Part shown: one piece after another, positions 28,016 through 40,400 of the stretch
Position numbering within the stretch: the stretch's first letter is position 1
Layout of the letters: each line of letters starts with the position of its first letter
Assembly: GCA_013398615.1 (NCBI GenBank)
Contig: VZSR01003807.1
Coordinates: forward strand, 3,998,307-4,062,306
Length of the DNA stretch: 64,000 nt
Direction of reading: 5' to 3'
Source: Brachypodius melanocephalos
Lineage: Eukaryota > Chordata > Aves > Passeriformes > Pycnonotidae
Translations under genes and position numbers: made by a program
The notes under the pieces: generated by a model
Databases searched by the model: none
What the model was told of the DNA's origin: nothing
Seen by the model: the letters and a program-made list of their open reading frames with translations, nothing else

Positions 28016-31000
28016 AGTTATTCACTAGCAAGAAAATCACGGCACATAAACTCTTTACTTGCTGAATTAATACACTTCAAAGACTTCATTTAAGCAAAAG
28101 AGGCAGGAGAGAAGCAACAGAAAAGGAGCATTAAAATTCAGCTATGTAGAAAACGGCAGTGAAATTATTAGAAAATGTGACTCAAACTCAGTTTTGCAGT
28201 TTACATGGCAAGTTTCAAAGTATGGTTTTGTGGTGGTAAAATAACAAATTCTCCCTTACTACTATCAAAATGGAGGATGGAGTGATTTAAAAACGAATTT
28301 TTAAGAAGCGTCTTTGAGACCCTTTGATCAGCTCAAGTGTTGAGGGTGTTTGGAGCTACCTATGCTGTGTGTGAAGGAAGCCAAGGCAGTGATGAAACTC
28401 ATGAGCTCAGGGCTGTTTAGTCATAATTTAAGAGAGCCCCCTTTGAGGTGTTCCTCAGTCATACTGCACATACAAGCACAAAGCAGACTCTTATTCTATA
28501 AGAGTATTATCAATGCACCCACCACAAGTTGTTTTCACTGATGTCAGTCAGGTTGCATGTAGTCTCTCCCACACATCTGGAGCTTGTAACTTAGCACACT
28601 TGAAACCATTCAACAGCTGCCTGGCAATAAGATTAATTCAAAGTAACATTTTCTACAGAATAACTTCAATTTTGCTTTCTTCTCTAAACCACTAGAATTA
28701 CAGCCATTTGAGCACTGTAAGGAGGCTGCACAGCAAAGTAATAGGGCTGTGAGATCCAATTACAAGCAGCCTAAAAAAACCCCAAACCTTCTCTGATGTC
28801 CAATCTATTTTCCATTTGAGGCAGCTGCAGCTGGATGCATCTTGGGAGTTCAAGGCAGCACACTGATCCAAGATACAAAGAATAAAACATTGTTCTCTTG
28901 CATAACTCCAGGAAGCTTCTCAAGTCACAAGAAAACTGTACTTGAAGGCTTCTCCTTTGGAATTATTAACTTGCCTAACCACCTGAAATGCTGAATAAGA
29001 AATTACTGTAATTTAAATGATACTGGGCAGTTTTGCATTAAGAAAATTATACCTGAGCCATGTGCAATATTATGGCTAACTTGAGGATGATAAACTGTAT
29101 TTAGATTAGCTGATTACATTAATACAGTACTCCAAGTTTAAAACATTAGGTTTGTTTTACAACTTGATGGTGTACATTGGCAGTAAGGAATAAATTCTGA
29201 GATTTGCCTGAAGGTATGTTGCGCTCAGAAATATTTTGCTGCTGCATGTTTTGGCATCTCATCACTGCACTGACTGTCTGAGGAGCAGATCCAGAAGGGG
29301 TCTTACTCATCACGGATATGGCATTGAGACCCTCATACCCCCTCCTGCACAGTCAGTCACTACAAGGTCCAAATTTCACCCGGTGCATACCCAGCTCAAC
29401 AGTTTGATCCTGTCTAGGGCCCAGCAGAACTTCAGAGGAAACATCTTTGTGTGTCTCACAGCACCCTTCCCAGTGAAGCTCCCTCTAAGTACCCCTGCCT
29501 TCCTGTATCCAAAAGCCTTTCAGCTGCACTTTGACAGTGGGAAGACTCCTATGTTCATGTCAGTCCTAAAGTTGCAGTTTGGTGGATTAATTCCCCTCTC
29601 ACATGGGGTATGAATACAGCTCTCATTTTCCAGGGCTTCTCTCAGTCCAAGGGCTTTCAGGGGAGAGGGGTTGTAGCTCTAAGAAATCATTAGCTCTAAG
29701 AATTCAAACCAGGACTAGAAATTCCACAAATAGCTAGTTTGTGTGCTGGAATAGGGCTCCTACAAGACAGAAATGCCAAAAGCCATGAAGAATAAATTAC
29801 TTTCAGAACGATCAGGAGAAGATAAGACACTAACTATCCCAACTTCCAACACACATACCCCCTAAAGGAAAGCTTAGTGTAAGTCTTCTACCACCTAAAG
29901 AAAGGGCCTAGAAGCAAACCCTTTTGGGGAAATGACAAGAAGAAACGGCCCCTAGTCACATGTAAAGGAAATTCCCATTTGACTTGGACTTCAACACTGA
30001 AGTGGTTCAGGGCTGAGATGTTCTCCAGAGAGGCTGCTGCATCTCCATTTTTGGGGATTTCAGAAGCTGACTCGACAAGGTCCTAAGCAATCTGCTTTTA
30101 CATGGAAGTTGTACCAGCTTTGAGCTGAAGTCTTGACTTGCTCCAGATCTTCCTTACAATCCAAATTTCTCTATGAATTTTCTAAGAATGCATATAGTTA
30201 ACAAACTTGAGAAATAGTATCATGTATGTTGGTCATTTTATTTGCCTTTTGGAGCCAAGGTTATTGAGGGTCATGTGTATAAAAGCTGTGGTTGTAGAAA
30301 AAAGTATTCTGGATAAAAATCTGTGAAAGAAACTCTTCCTGTGTGTTTCTTAACTGTTGTACATTTGTTACTTATTAAAACAATGTCTGAAAGAGCTTTT
30401 TTAATATAAGAACATGCTCATTCTCCTTTTATGATTCTTCATTAAAGTAGAAACCAAGCTCAAAATGAAAGAAATAAGAATTGCATAACTGCAGGAACAT
30501 AAATTTGTCACAGCACTGGAGAATGAAAAGGAAGCTAAATTTTCTTGCTCCACTAGTAATAGAATACTATTTCAGAACGAACGTACAGTTTACAGAGGTT
30601 TTCAGACCCTAATGTCATTTCTCACAGGCAGTCAACCTAGCAGACAAACTAAGAAACAGACAGACAAATATGAGATATCCTTGAAAAGTTTGGATTCCAG
30701 GGAACACCCAGTGAGGACTGAACTTTCACAGGGAGCACATAAATCCCATGAGAGAAGCAATTTCCTCCTTTCTCTCTTAATCAATGGGTAACATTAAAAA
30801 CATCTTTACTGGCAAATTCCAGGCTCCAGGTCCGTAAAATTAATCAGTAAAACCTAGCAGAGAAATGTGTATCACAGGCAGCTAGGGTAAAGCACAAGAC
30901 CACAGACATCTGTCATTACTGAAAGTTTTCCTGCCGTGACAGAGCACAGACACATCTGTCTGGAGGAGATACATCATGCCAAATGTTTTTGGCCCAGGAC

Positions 31001-32777
31001 CAAACACACTTTATTTAATAGATACAAGAGGCCATATCAGACGTCATCCTCTGACTTGTTAGCTGGGTGTAACAGTACAGAATCCAGCAGACATGCCAGG
31101 ATTTAGGCTGAAACACCTACAAAGCAAAACCCATGGTTCTTCAGGTTAAGATCAGATAAAAAGGCCAGTGTGGCCTATCAGCACAGAAATCTAGTAACAA
31201 GCCATATAAACACAGAAATTGATTGCAGTATATCAGCCTTTTACTGCTTTGAAGAAATCAATTACATGGTTGCATTGCTACTTAGCAAAAACCTAGAAGG
31301 ATACTCTGCCAAGAAGAGGATGAAATGTGTGGTTTGCCATCTCCCATATGCGTATGTTTGAAATTACAACAGACTACTAAAAATAAATTATTAACTACAG
31401 TGCAATCACTTAAAAATACATGAGATACATTTTCTCAAATGTTAATTGCTCTGTAATACAACACGAGGTGATAAATCTCACACTTACAAATGCATCAACA
31501 GGAACCTCTGGATTCAAGCTGCTGCATTAGTTTACCAGCTTCTTAGCACACTAATACTTGGCTGCTGTTTAGTATTAAAGGAGGTACCTGTAACACATTT
31601 GCTGTACAGTTAATGTGCACAGAAAGCCATAGCTAGAGGATCTAGTCCTGGAAAAGGTGCTGCAGGTGGGTATCAGTTGGGAGGACCAACCTGAAGGAGC
31701 AGCTGCACCATAAAATGCTAGCAATGGCTCACCAGGGTATCTGGGGCTGTGTCAGAAATAAGGGACATTATGCTTGGCAGCATGCTCCCCCTCTGGTTGG
31801 GAGCTGGATGGACTATTACTGTCTTCTGGTTTATCTGGTTAGGTGGCTTATCTGCATAAAGCAGAGAACAGAGATGTGAAACACAAAACCTCCTGCTCTT
31901 GGATTTTGCCCTCAAATAGAACAGGATCTGGAATCAACAGTGCCTGAAGTGCCTGGGATAGTATGGTTCTAGTGGGAAAAGAAGAGACTGGAAAGGTTTC
32001 TGAAATCCAGTGTAACTGTGCAGCTTAGTCTCCCACCCAGCAGCACACTGCTGAACTGACTGAAAATCTCAAAGACACAGCACAACCATCATCTTGCTAA
32101 TTGCTTACCCCACTTCCCAAACTTCACACACTTCTGCATCCACTGCCATAAAATCTTCCGCTGCCTTCCACATTTTCTCTTTCACTATAACCCTGGGAAG
32201 TTCATGGGAAGATTTCCCCATCACTGCTGTGCAAGTTACTGGGTGAGACCCAGAGGCACCACGTGCCATGGCCCACTGGCCTCTGTACAGCCAACCATTT
32301 CCCTCATGTCAAAGGCCCTGCACTGCACAGCTCCTTTGTGTGCTTCCTGTGTGTTCCAGACACCCCATCGAAGAGGAAACACTGCGTGCTTGGAGTGAGC
32401 AATACCACCACAAGCCAAATGGATTCTGGTGAATACTAAAGGCTAAGAAGCCAAAGGCTGAAACACTGCTGTTTCCTGGTTATTTGTGGGAATGGCAGTT
32501 TGTCCCCATTCATCAGCTCCAGAATCCATCTGGTCAAAACCCCCATTAAGTTACTGCAGTCCCATCTGCTTTGCCACAAAGCAGCAGGGAAGGTCCCTCA
32601 CTGCATTCCACTGCCAGCCGAGCCTTTTGTTTGTCAAGCAAAGCTCCAGACTCATCAATATGTGCATTTGTAGGATGCAATACACTGACCTTTCACCAAT
32701 TTTACTGCCACACTATCCTAAACTTATAAATAAGATAAAAGACAGACCAGTTAGACTAGAATTTAAACAAAGTGATT

Positions 32778-32807
32778 CAATCAGTTCATGAACAATCAGT
32801 TCATGAA
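32778..32807. repeat. Perfect 15-bp tandem duplication
   Basis: CAATCAGTTCATGAA occurs twice, back to back and without mismatch (32778-32792, 32793-32807). Confidence 0.95.
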
Positions 32808-34485
32808 AAATCCTGCCACGTACCCAGCCAGGGACTCAGGTTCTTGAGGTAATATTTCATTCTTACAGACAGGCCAAGCAGAGGGCCTCTCACAACTGTA
32901 TTCCCTATAGCCATATGTGTTTCACATCCTGTTGGCTTTTTTTTCTTTCCTTCCCCAGCAAAATCTCCCAAGAATACACTATGAAATACTACACAGAAAC
33001 CACCCCAGTTTGCATTTAACCATAGGTTAAACTGATGCACTGTGACACTGCCATGGAGGGGCCATTATCCTCTAGTAATCATCTGTCATCCTTAATCATA
33101 TGCCAGCAAGTTAAAAATCTAATATGTTGTGACAAAACTGTGCAAGTGGATAACTGCAGAGTAAGCAGTTTGTCAGGCTGGAACAACACACTGGTCAGGA
33201 TGCTGAGCTTCAGAAATCCACATTGGATTTTCACCATGAAGAAGGTTATCTGCAAGTTAAAAAGTGACTAAAGTTGGGGCTTTCAAACACCCTTCAGCTG
33301 GAAAGCCAAACCATCCAATTAAGTCGTAAGGAAGCCACTCCTACTTTCAGCAGTTTCACGTTTTTGCTACTTATTACAAGATTGGTAAACATTATCAATA
33401 ATCTTACCAGTAAGTATTTTCATATGTGCTAGAAGATCTGAATGGATGCATTTAAGAAAACATTTAACTTACCTCTGGAATAGCTCTAGGAAGTATTTTG
33501 TCTTTTGTTTAAACATTGAAGCAATTGTTCTTCATTTCTGGAAAACCTGGGAATCTACACAATTTTGTAGCAAAACTGAACTGCAGTTACACAGAATCTT
33601 TTCTTCAACCAGAGACTGGTATGACTACTAATCACAGCCTATTATAAGAATAAAAAATTAATATTAATGATTAAATAAAATATCATATTTTCCACTATCT
33701 CTTTAACCTCAAACATAATGTAAAAATATATCTGAAATTTACTTGCTCCTGTGGGGAGTCTAGAACTGTTGAACAAGCAACAGTTAGAAAAAGGACAGAG
33801 TAGGTGAATTAGACCCAGGTCAGCAGGAGAAAACCCCGTCTTATAAAAAGATGCCATTAACTCTCTAGGATTAGAAGAAGGAAAAAGAAAATTCACATTT
33901 TCATCACAAAATACTTGTGAACATTGAAGTGAAAAAACATGACAGGCACAGGAAGAATATCCTCAAGTGGCTAATGCTAAACATGTCATCAAAAGCTGAC
34001 ATTCCTAGCCAGATCATGATTGAAATATGGAACTCAACACCACTGATCATTTTAGAGACCAAAGATTTAGCAAGATCCAATGAAAAAGCAAACAGCTACA
34101 GGAATAGAAAACTCTGGAGTGCCAGCACACAGAGACCACTCAAGCTTAGCTGGCTGTTCAAAGCCAGCCAGTTAACAAAAGTTGTGAAGAAAAATTGAGG
34201 GAACTTCAGCAGAAGCTCATTCTCAAACAGCTCTGTTGGGGTTCTCAGTGAAGGCACCCCTTTTCCTCTGCTGTTAAAGGCTGCTTTAAAGCTGGGGCTC
34301 TCACCCTGGTCCTTGCCTGAGCTGTGCCACCCCATTGATTCAGGTCCTGGCCAACTTCCCAGTGTGGCTGTGGGCCTGTCCTACCACAGTGCACTTGGCT
34401 GGCAATCACTGATCCTGGTCATTTATGCCCAAACCTTACTATGATCCATGATCCTGACTCAGTTTCCCAGCTTGACATCAGATCT

Positions 34486-34511
34486 ACTCTTTCCACTGCA
34501 GTGGAAAGAGT
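34486..34511. repeat. Perfect 26-bp palindrome
   Basis: The left arm ACTCTTTCCACTG is followed with no spacer by its exact reverse complement CAGTGGAAAGAGT. The centre is a PstI-type CTGCAG. Symmetry stops at the next base on each side. Confidence 0.95.
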
Positions 34512-35629
34512 TCTGCTCCCTGGGCTGAACCCAGCTACCCTCACTGGCACTGTCTGCCTCACTTGGGGTACAGTGGGACTGGTCCATGGCTAGAAAAGGC
34601 ACAGTTTCTACTAGCCTCCCTTCCCTGAGGGAGCAACTTTGCCCTTGCTGTACATTGGCATTGAGCTACAATAGTTGAAGTTAGCTACAAGCACTAGCTG
34701 AGACAAAAACCATCATGCTAGAGCTTTTTAAAAGTTCCTCATTTCTAGGGACTGGAATGCTGAAGTCGTGTAAACTTTGAAGTTTTGCAAACTGCCACAT
34801 CTACACCACTAACAGGGATCTCCTGAAGGTTCTCCTCATTTAGTGCTACGTATTCCCAGAGATGATACCTGAATTCCTCAGTCTAAAAACTCAGTCCACA
34901 GTAATATTGTTTCTCTCTTTGTGCTACAAAGACTACTCGGAAGCTCATGCTTCAATACTAAAAGTTCTGCTGAGGTATATTTTCCTTGACATCTTTGTCA
35001 TTGCTGATTGACTTGCATAGAATTAGCTGACTAGTGTTTAGTAAATTAATAACCATCATAATGCACGAAGAGGAACATTGTGTTGATTGAAACTTAAAAA
35101 ACCCCATAAATTAATGCATACAGTCCAATTCCATGTGCAGTCCCCAGAATAGATCACCAACAATCTCCTGCTGTAATGCCAAATTTCACCCTTTGGATCC
35201 CAGTACTATTCTCCTTGCAAAGCACCCTATCACCCAGAAACCCAGTACTGGGGCATTTTTGAGCATAAGGATAAATTCTACCCCTTTTTATTCTTGTCCT
35301 TGTTCTATATTTTCACTGCTGGAAGTCTGAAGTATGGGATAACTGAATTATGCTTACTTGACAAAGGTAAACAAGAATTTATAACCAACAAAAAGACTGA
35401 GCCAAACCAGAAAAAGCCCTGTGTTCTTCAAGTACTCTCATGTATTTGTTTTGAAGTATCCTACTGCTTCCAGAATACAAAACCCCAACAGCAGGTTTTT
35501 TTCCCCCTGTAATGCTGCATCATGGAAGAGAAGTACCATCACTAGAGTTAGCTAAAACCCAGAACACAAGGAAAATATATTTGAGACACCACATTATCAC
35601 TTCCTTCTGCAGGCATGACATTCTTTTTT

Positions 35630-37329
35630 ATAGAAAATAAAAACCAACCATTTTTATTGACTGTACTGTAGACACCTGTACAGAGTGTAAACTTTAATAT
35701 TTCACCAGATACGTGGATACTTCTGGAGAAAGAGTTATCAAGCACCTTCATTTCAACAAATTTTTGATATTTACAGTTAGACATACCTGATTAAGTGTAT
35801 GAATAGAATGAATTAAAAGTTATAAAAAGTTATACAAAAAGGTCTTTAAAATGTTTATATGTTTTGTTATTTTATGATAAATATACAGTTGAAGAGGAAG
35901 ATGTCACACAGTTAAGACTCAGAATTGGCTCTGTTTAAAACTGTCACTGTTGTGTCTGAAGAGGGAGTGAGGAAATGAGGATGTTAGCTTACTGCTCTGA
36001 TCATGACTCAGTGAAATGTGCTCTGGCAGGCACCTCAGAAGCCCTGTTTTGCTCTGCCACAGGTTGGCTTGCAGGCAAGCTTCCTTCCCAACACACAGTG
36101 GGGAAACCAAACTTCACTCCCAGATGTGTACTGCTAATTTGTCATATAAGTATGCATTTAGATTTTCCCTCTCCAAACTTACTGGTGACAATGAAAACAT
36201 CAACTTCACTTTGATTTTCAGAACAGCGTTTTTGCTGTTACTGAATACTGGCACATAAATGGGGCACCACTATATTTTCTTCTTTTAAGCACCAAACCAG
36301 AAGTGAGCTTTCTGAAAATCATATTAACTGCCATGGTTTCTTATGGTCTACAAAAAGGCATGGCATGGTTTGCTAAAGACAAAAGATGCTAAAATAGAAT
36401 TCAGAGACCACTTTGAGGCTTATAGAATCAAACATAGAAATACTATTTTAAAACCTCCAAGAAAACAAATGTGACTATCTCTTTAAAACCACTTGTTTCC
36501 CAATGAATCAACATCCATTCTTTGATGACTTATCAGTAACTGCTCAAAATATCTAAATTTCGTTTAGTGGTTTTTAGGGGACTACTCAGGAATCCACCTC
36601 AAACAGAATAAAGATAAAGCTCTTAAAACTTAACAAAAACTTCAAATATATCCACTAAACAGTGTTGATTATCTGTAACAAATCATGTAGTGTAGGAAAG
36701 GATCACACGAGCCAGGGTGAGAATTATCATCCTTACAACACATGGATAAAGTACTTCTGCAGTACAGAAGTCAAAAGCTGAGATTCAAGTTTTTGAAGTG
36801 AAAGGCCTGGTAGTGACAAGGAATGTGGCTGGGCAGTAAATATGTGCTCTTACTGGGTATTCCCCCTCATCTGTTCATCCTTAGGACCCCCTGATTGTTT
36901 CTCAGCTAGAGACAAGCCCATAACACTTCTGCAGAAAACTGCTGTGCACTCCAAGGTACAATTCAGTCTCAGGATTTGAGTAGATCCACTCTCTTTACTC
37001 TGTTTTGTTACTTCAATTTTGCCAAGAGACACATCCTCCTTGTCTGGGGCAGATGCAACTAAGGCATCCACATTAACCTTTAAAAGCCAACAGATAATTT
37101 TACAAGGAATAAGGTGAAGTTGGACCCAGCCTGGGCAGCTCTGTCTTACTTAACTGCTACAAAAACAGCTTCTGTGTGAGTGTGGGTGTGTGTCTTTGCA
37201 TATGTGCATTGTTGCTTGCTGTCAGCAGCATGGAGCTCTTATCTTTAGGGCCTGACTGTGTTGATAGGAGTGAATTGTTTACAGCACATTTCCAAAAGGT
37301 GTCTGCTGCTCTAAAGCTTATTGCAATGC
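35630..37329 (-). other. NID1: Probable NID1 3'UTR
   Basis: From the TGA at 37330-37332 the minus strand runs about 1.7 kb before the first AATAAA that I can find (35653-35658). No splice-supported coding follows. A UTR of this size fits my recollection of mammalian NID1 transcripts. The left end is inferred from the signal, not from any transcript. Confidence 0.45.
35653..35658 (-). terminator. Candidate NID1 polyadenylation signal AATAAA
   Basis: TTTATT on the plus strand is AATAAA on the minus strand. It is followed within about 10-20 nt by a GT-rich stretch (GGTTGGTTTTTATTTT), the expected downstream element. A second candidate AATAAA lies farther down at 35287-35292. Confidence 0.5.
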
Positions 37330-37451
37330 TCAGTTTCTTTCTATACAATCTACTCCAACTGTGTTGTCAGGGCAGCGGCAAGTCCGGCCTCCTGGGGTAG
37401 CCAAGCAGAGGTGAGTACAACCACCATTGTTCACCGTACAGTAGTTATGTC
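37330..37451 (-). CDS. NID1: NID1 terminal coding exon: C-terminal EGF module and stop
   Basis: The acceptor follows a strong pyrimidine tract (CAG at 37452-37454). It encodes GHNYCTVNNGGCTHLCLATP, then GRTCRCPDNTVGVDCIERN and TGA at 37330-37332. Six cysteines form the final EGF module that closes the propeller in nidogen. The 3'UTR continues leftwards in the same exon. Confidence 0.96.
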
Positions 37452-40400
37452 CTGGAAAAAAAAACCAACAAAACAAAAACAGAGATGCAAAACTTTAGAG
37501 AAAAACATATGCAAACCCACCATAAAATCTGAAACAGATGTACAAGAGATGTTAAGATTTATGGCTACTAGGGAAGCAAGCCATAATGAGATTGGGAGTA
37601 GAAGAAAACTATGCTTTGGGGAGATAAGTGTCACCGTATCCCTTGTGTCAACTTGACATTCACATGAAAGAAAGACTAACATATCAGAGTGAAAGAGGCA
37701 ATGTGAATCAAGTGGGCTGTACCTAAAATACCCTTCATAAAACTGGCCACACGGTCACAGATATTAGAATGAAGAGAAGTGAGTAAATAAAAAAGTGCAA
37801 TGTGGGGGCAAAGTCCAAATGCTACAGAACATCATCCTCAGATACCAACCGTACAAAGACAGAAGAATGATCCATGAAAACAAATACAAATAAATTAGTT
37901 GGTGGTGGAAGTGTTAACATTAAAGGGTAAAATGAAAGAGAAGTCAGTGCCATAAGCAGTGGGTCAGAGAGGAAAGGCATCCATCCAGAAAACCACTTGA
38001 AACAGACATAAGACACAGAAAGAAATTACATCAAGGTTCTGAATATTATAGGTATAAGCATATATTCGGAGCACACAATGTTGTTTAATTTTACACTGCC
38101 TACCAAAATGGATCTGTGACTTAACTAATAATAACAATATAACTGATTTCTTAATTACAACATCTTTATGTCTTTTTAAGCTCAGAGCCAAAACTTCCAC
38201 TAAATTATTTTTTATTGCATATATTGAGTAATTTCAAGAGAAACTACCCTAAGGGTTTTTTTTAGTCCCAAAGTAAAAACAGCACAACTCCTGTAATTCC
38301 AGCCGTATTGTAATAAAAAACAGTGAACACTTCTCCTGTGATTTGCTAAGAACGACATAACTGCACAATGATACTGCTTCACAAAAACCAAATTATATTT
38401 CAAGGGTATCAGCTTCCTTCCTCTTCTTCTTTTCAATAGTGTATCTGAAAAACTTAACATCCAACAGAGCCGAAGGGACAGCTCAGTCCAGCCACTCTAC
38501 CACCTGCTGTTTTCTGAACATTCCATTTTGAAAAACACTGGATCTCATTAAGGACATCTGGAAGACCATAATATTTCTGTAGCTTAAACTTAATAAGTGA
38601 ATAAGGCCTCAGCCATGAATACAGCATTCAATTTAGAAGATGATACATTAGCATTTTTAACAGGTCAGATGCTCATCTTAATCATTCAAACACATCCTTT
38701 CACAAAGGATAGAACAGGCCCCTTCTCTCCCTCTAGTTCTGGTTTCATGTGGCAACTACAACAACTGCTTTTATGGAACAGAAATTAACCCAAATCTTCA
38801 CTACCCAAATCAGCTTATAATGGCAGCTTATAAATGGGAGCTGCTACTAAGTCCATTTATACAGTAAGGTGTTACACAGCTGTAAAAATTCCAGAATCAT
38901 CTGGATTACCTCCTGGGCACTGAGCAAAGGCTGTGGTGATTCCATAGAGCCGTGAGCGCTTGTGAGGCTGGAAGTTATCATTTTCTAATGAAATTGTGCG
39001 ATCCACTGCCACAACAGCATCCCTGCCATATGCAGAAGAAAATATACAGAAGAGAGATGAAGGCGAAAGTATAGGGGAAAACAAAACAACACAACAAAAA
39101 GAACCCCCAAAAATCAACAAAAAATCCAACCAACAAATCAAAAAAAAACAAAACCAAAAGTGGAGAAAATTTGAAGTTGCTTCTTTTTTACAATTAGGAA
39201 GAGATACCAGAAGTAAAATCCCCCAAGACATCAGTTTTCCTGGACAAACCTGGTATGTTACGACCTTCACTCTAGGCAGCTAAGAAATTTATCAGGGAGA
39301 CACCTTAATAATTTTGAAAGTACTTCCAATACAGGACAATGTCCCTTTACAGAAAGGATGTGTGTGTTGGTAGTTATGGTAGTTACGTTTTTCACATTCT
39401 GCCCCTCTGACAAGTATTGCAGCATAGCTGACATTGCAGCTAGTAAGCATAACAATTGTGGACAATGATGTGCTTTAGGTGGAGCTTGATCTCCAGAAGG
39501 AAAACAGCTAGTCATAAGCAATCTTTCCTTCCTAGGTATAAAAGGGCAGTCAAGTGACAGCCCTGTAGCACACTGTTCCTCAAGCCTATTCTGGAATTGC
39601 ACTTCCCAGATGTTAGTCTCTGACTAGGAAATCCTCACACACAGTAATAGGTACTGCTGCTGCAATTGATAGAGCGGTTTGGATAAGAGTTTGCTGATAG
39701 AGCCCATAAAACCATGTACATCAAGTAAAAATATTTATTTTAAAATGCAGGGACTGGATTTTTTTCCCAGAAGCTAAAGTAAATCTCTAAGTCTTGTTCA
39801 TATGGCAACACTTTTCAGCATTTGCAATAAAAAAGTGTCATCAAGATAGTGAACACTTTGTTTTCCCTTATTTTTTTGATTGAACATTCATATAATATAG
39901 GGTATAGAAAGCCAAGAGTGATGAATGTCTACTCTCTACAATGCAGCTGCTATAGAGAAACAAGTTACTGCCCACTCCTTTCCCAAGAATGTTCAGTGTT
40001 AAAAGCATTTTCTTCAAGGACAAATCACTATGCTGAAAAGTGAAAACTCAGTTAGCTGGCAGCATCAATAGCTCAACTCTACATATCCACTCCACCCTGC
40101 ATCAGCTATTGCCAGGAAAGCAACAAAACAGGAATGTGTGAGAAGTCAGGCAAGAAATGCTGAATATCCTTCAGATTCAGGGAGAAAAAAAAGATAAAAG
40201 TACTCCATAATTTCTTTAGCAGATAATGTACCTTCTCCAGTCTGTATAGTACAAATTCTTCCCATAGCTTGTAACACCAAAAGGATACTGAATCCCTTCA
40301 ACAATCTTTCGTCGACCAAGCTGATTAGGGTTCATGCATTCCAGCCTCTTGGTACCTGGATGTAGTGAAACAATTAAGCCTTTGAATCAGAACAAGAGAG

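Larger units (their letters stand above)
28016..35629. other. Intergenic, beyond the NID1 3' end
   Basis: No gene is supported. A 125-codon plus-strand open frame at 29236-29613 resembles nothing I know. A more GC-rich block lies at about 34240-34630 and contains the palindrome. Confidence 0.65.

Noticed and set aside
29236..29613. 125-codon plus-strand open frame
   Set aside because: No recognisable domain, no splice or promoter context, and a length expected by chance in 64 kb.
1..35600. LYST coding exons, expected neighbour by synteny
   Set aside because: No minus-strand frame resembles the LYST N-terminus, so LYST coding sequence is likely beyond the left edge.
38872..39270. 132-codon minus-strand open frame
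   Set aside because: Only 38910-39022 is coding; the rest is NID1 intron read through past clear AG and GT borders.
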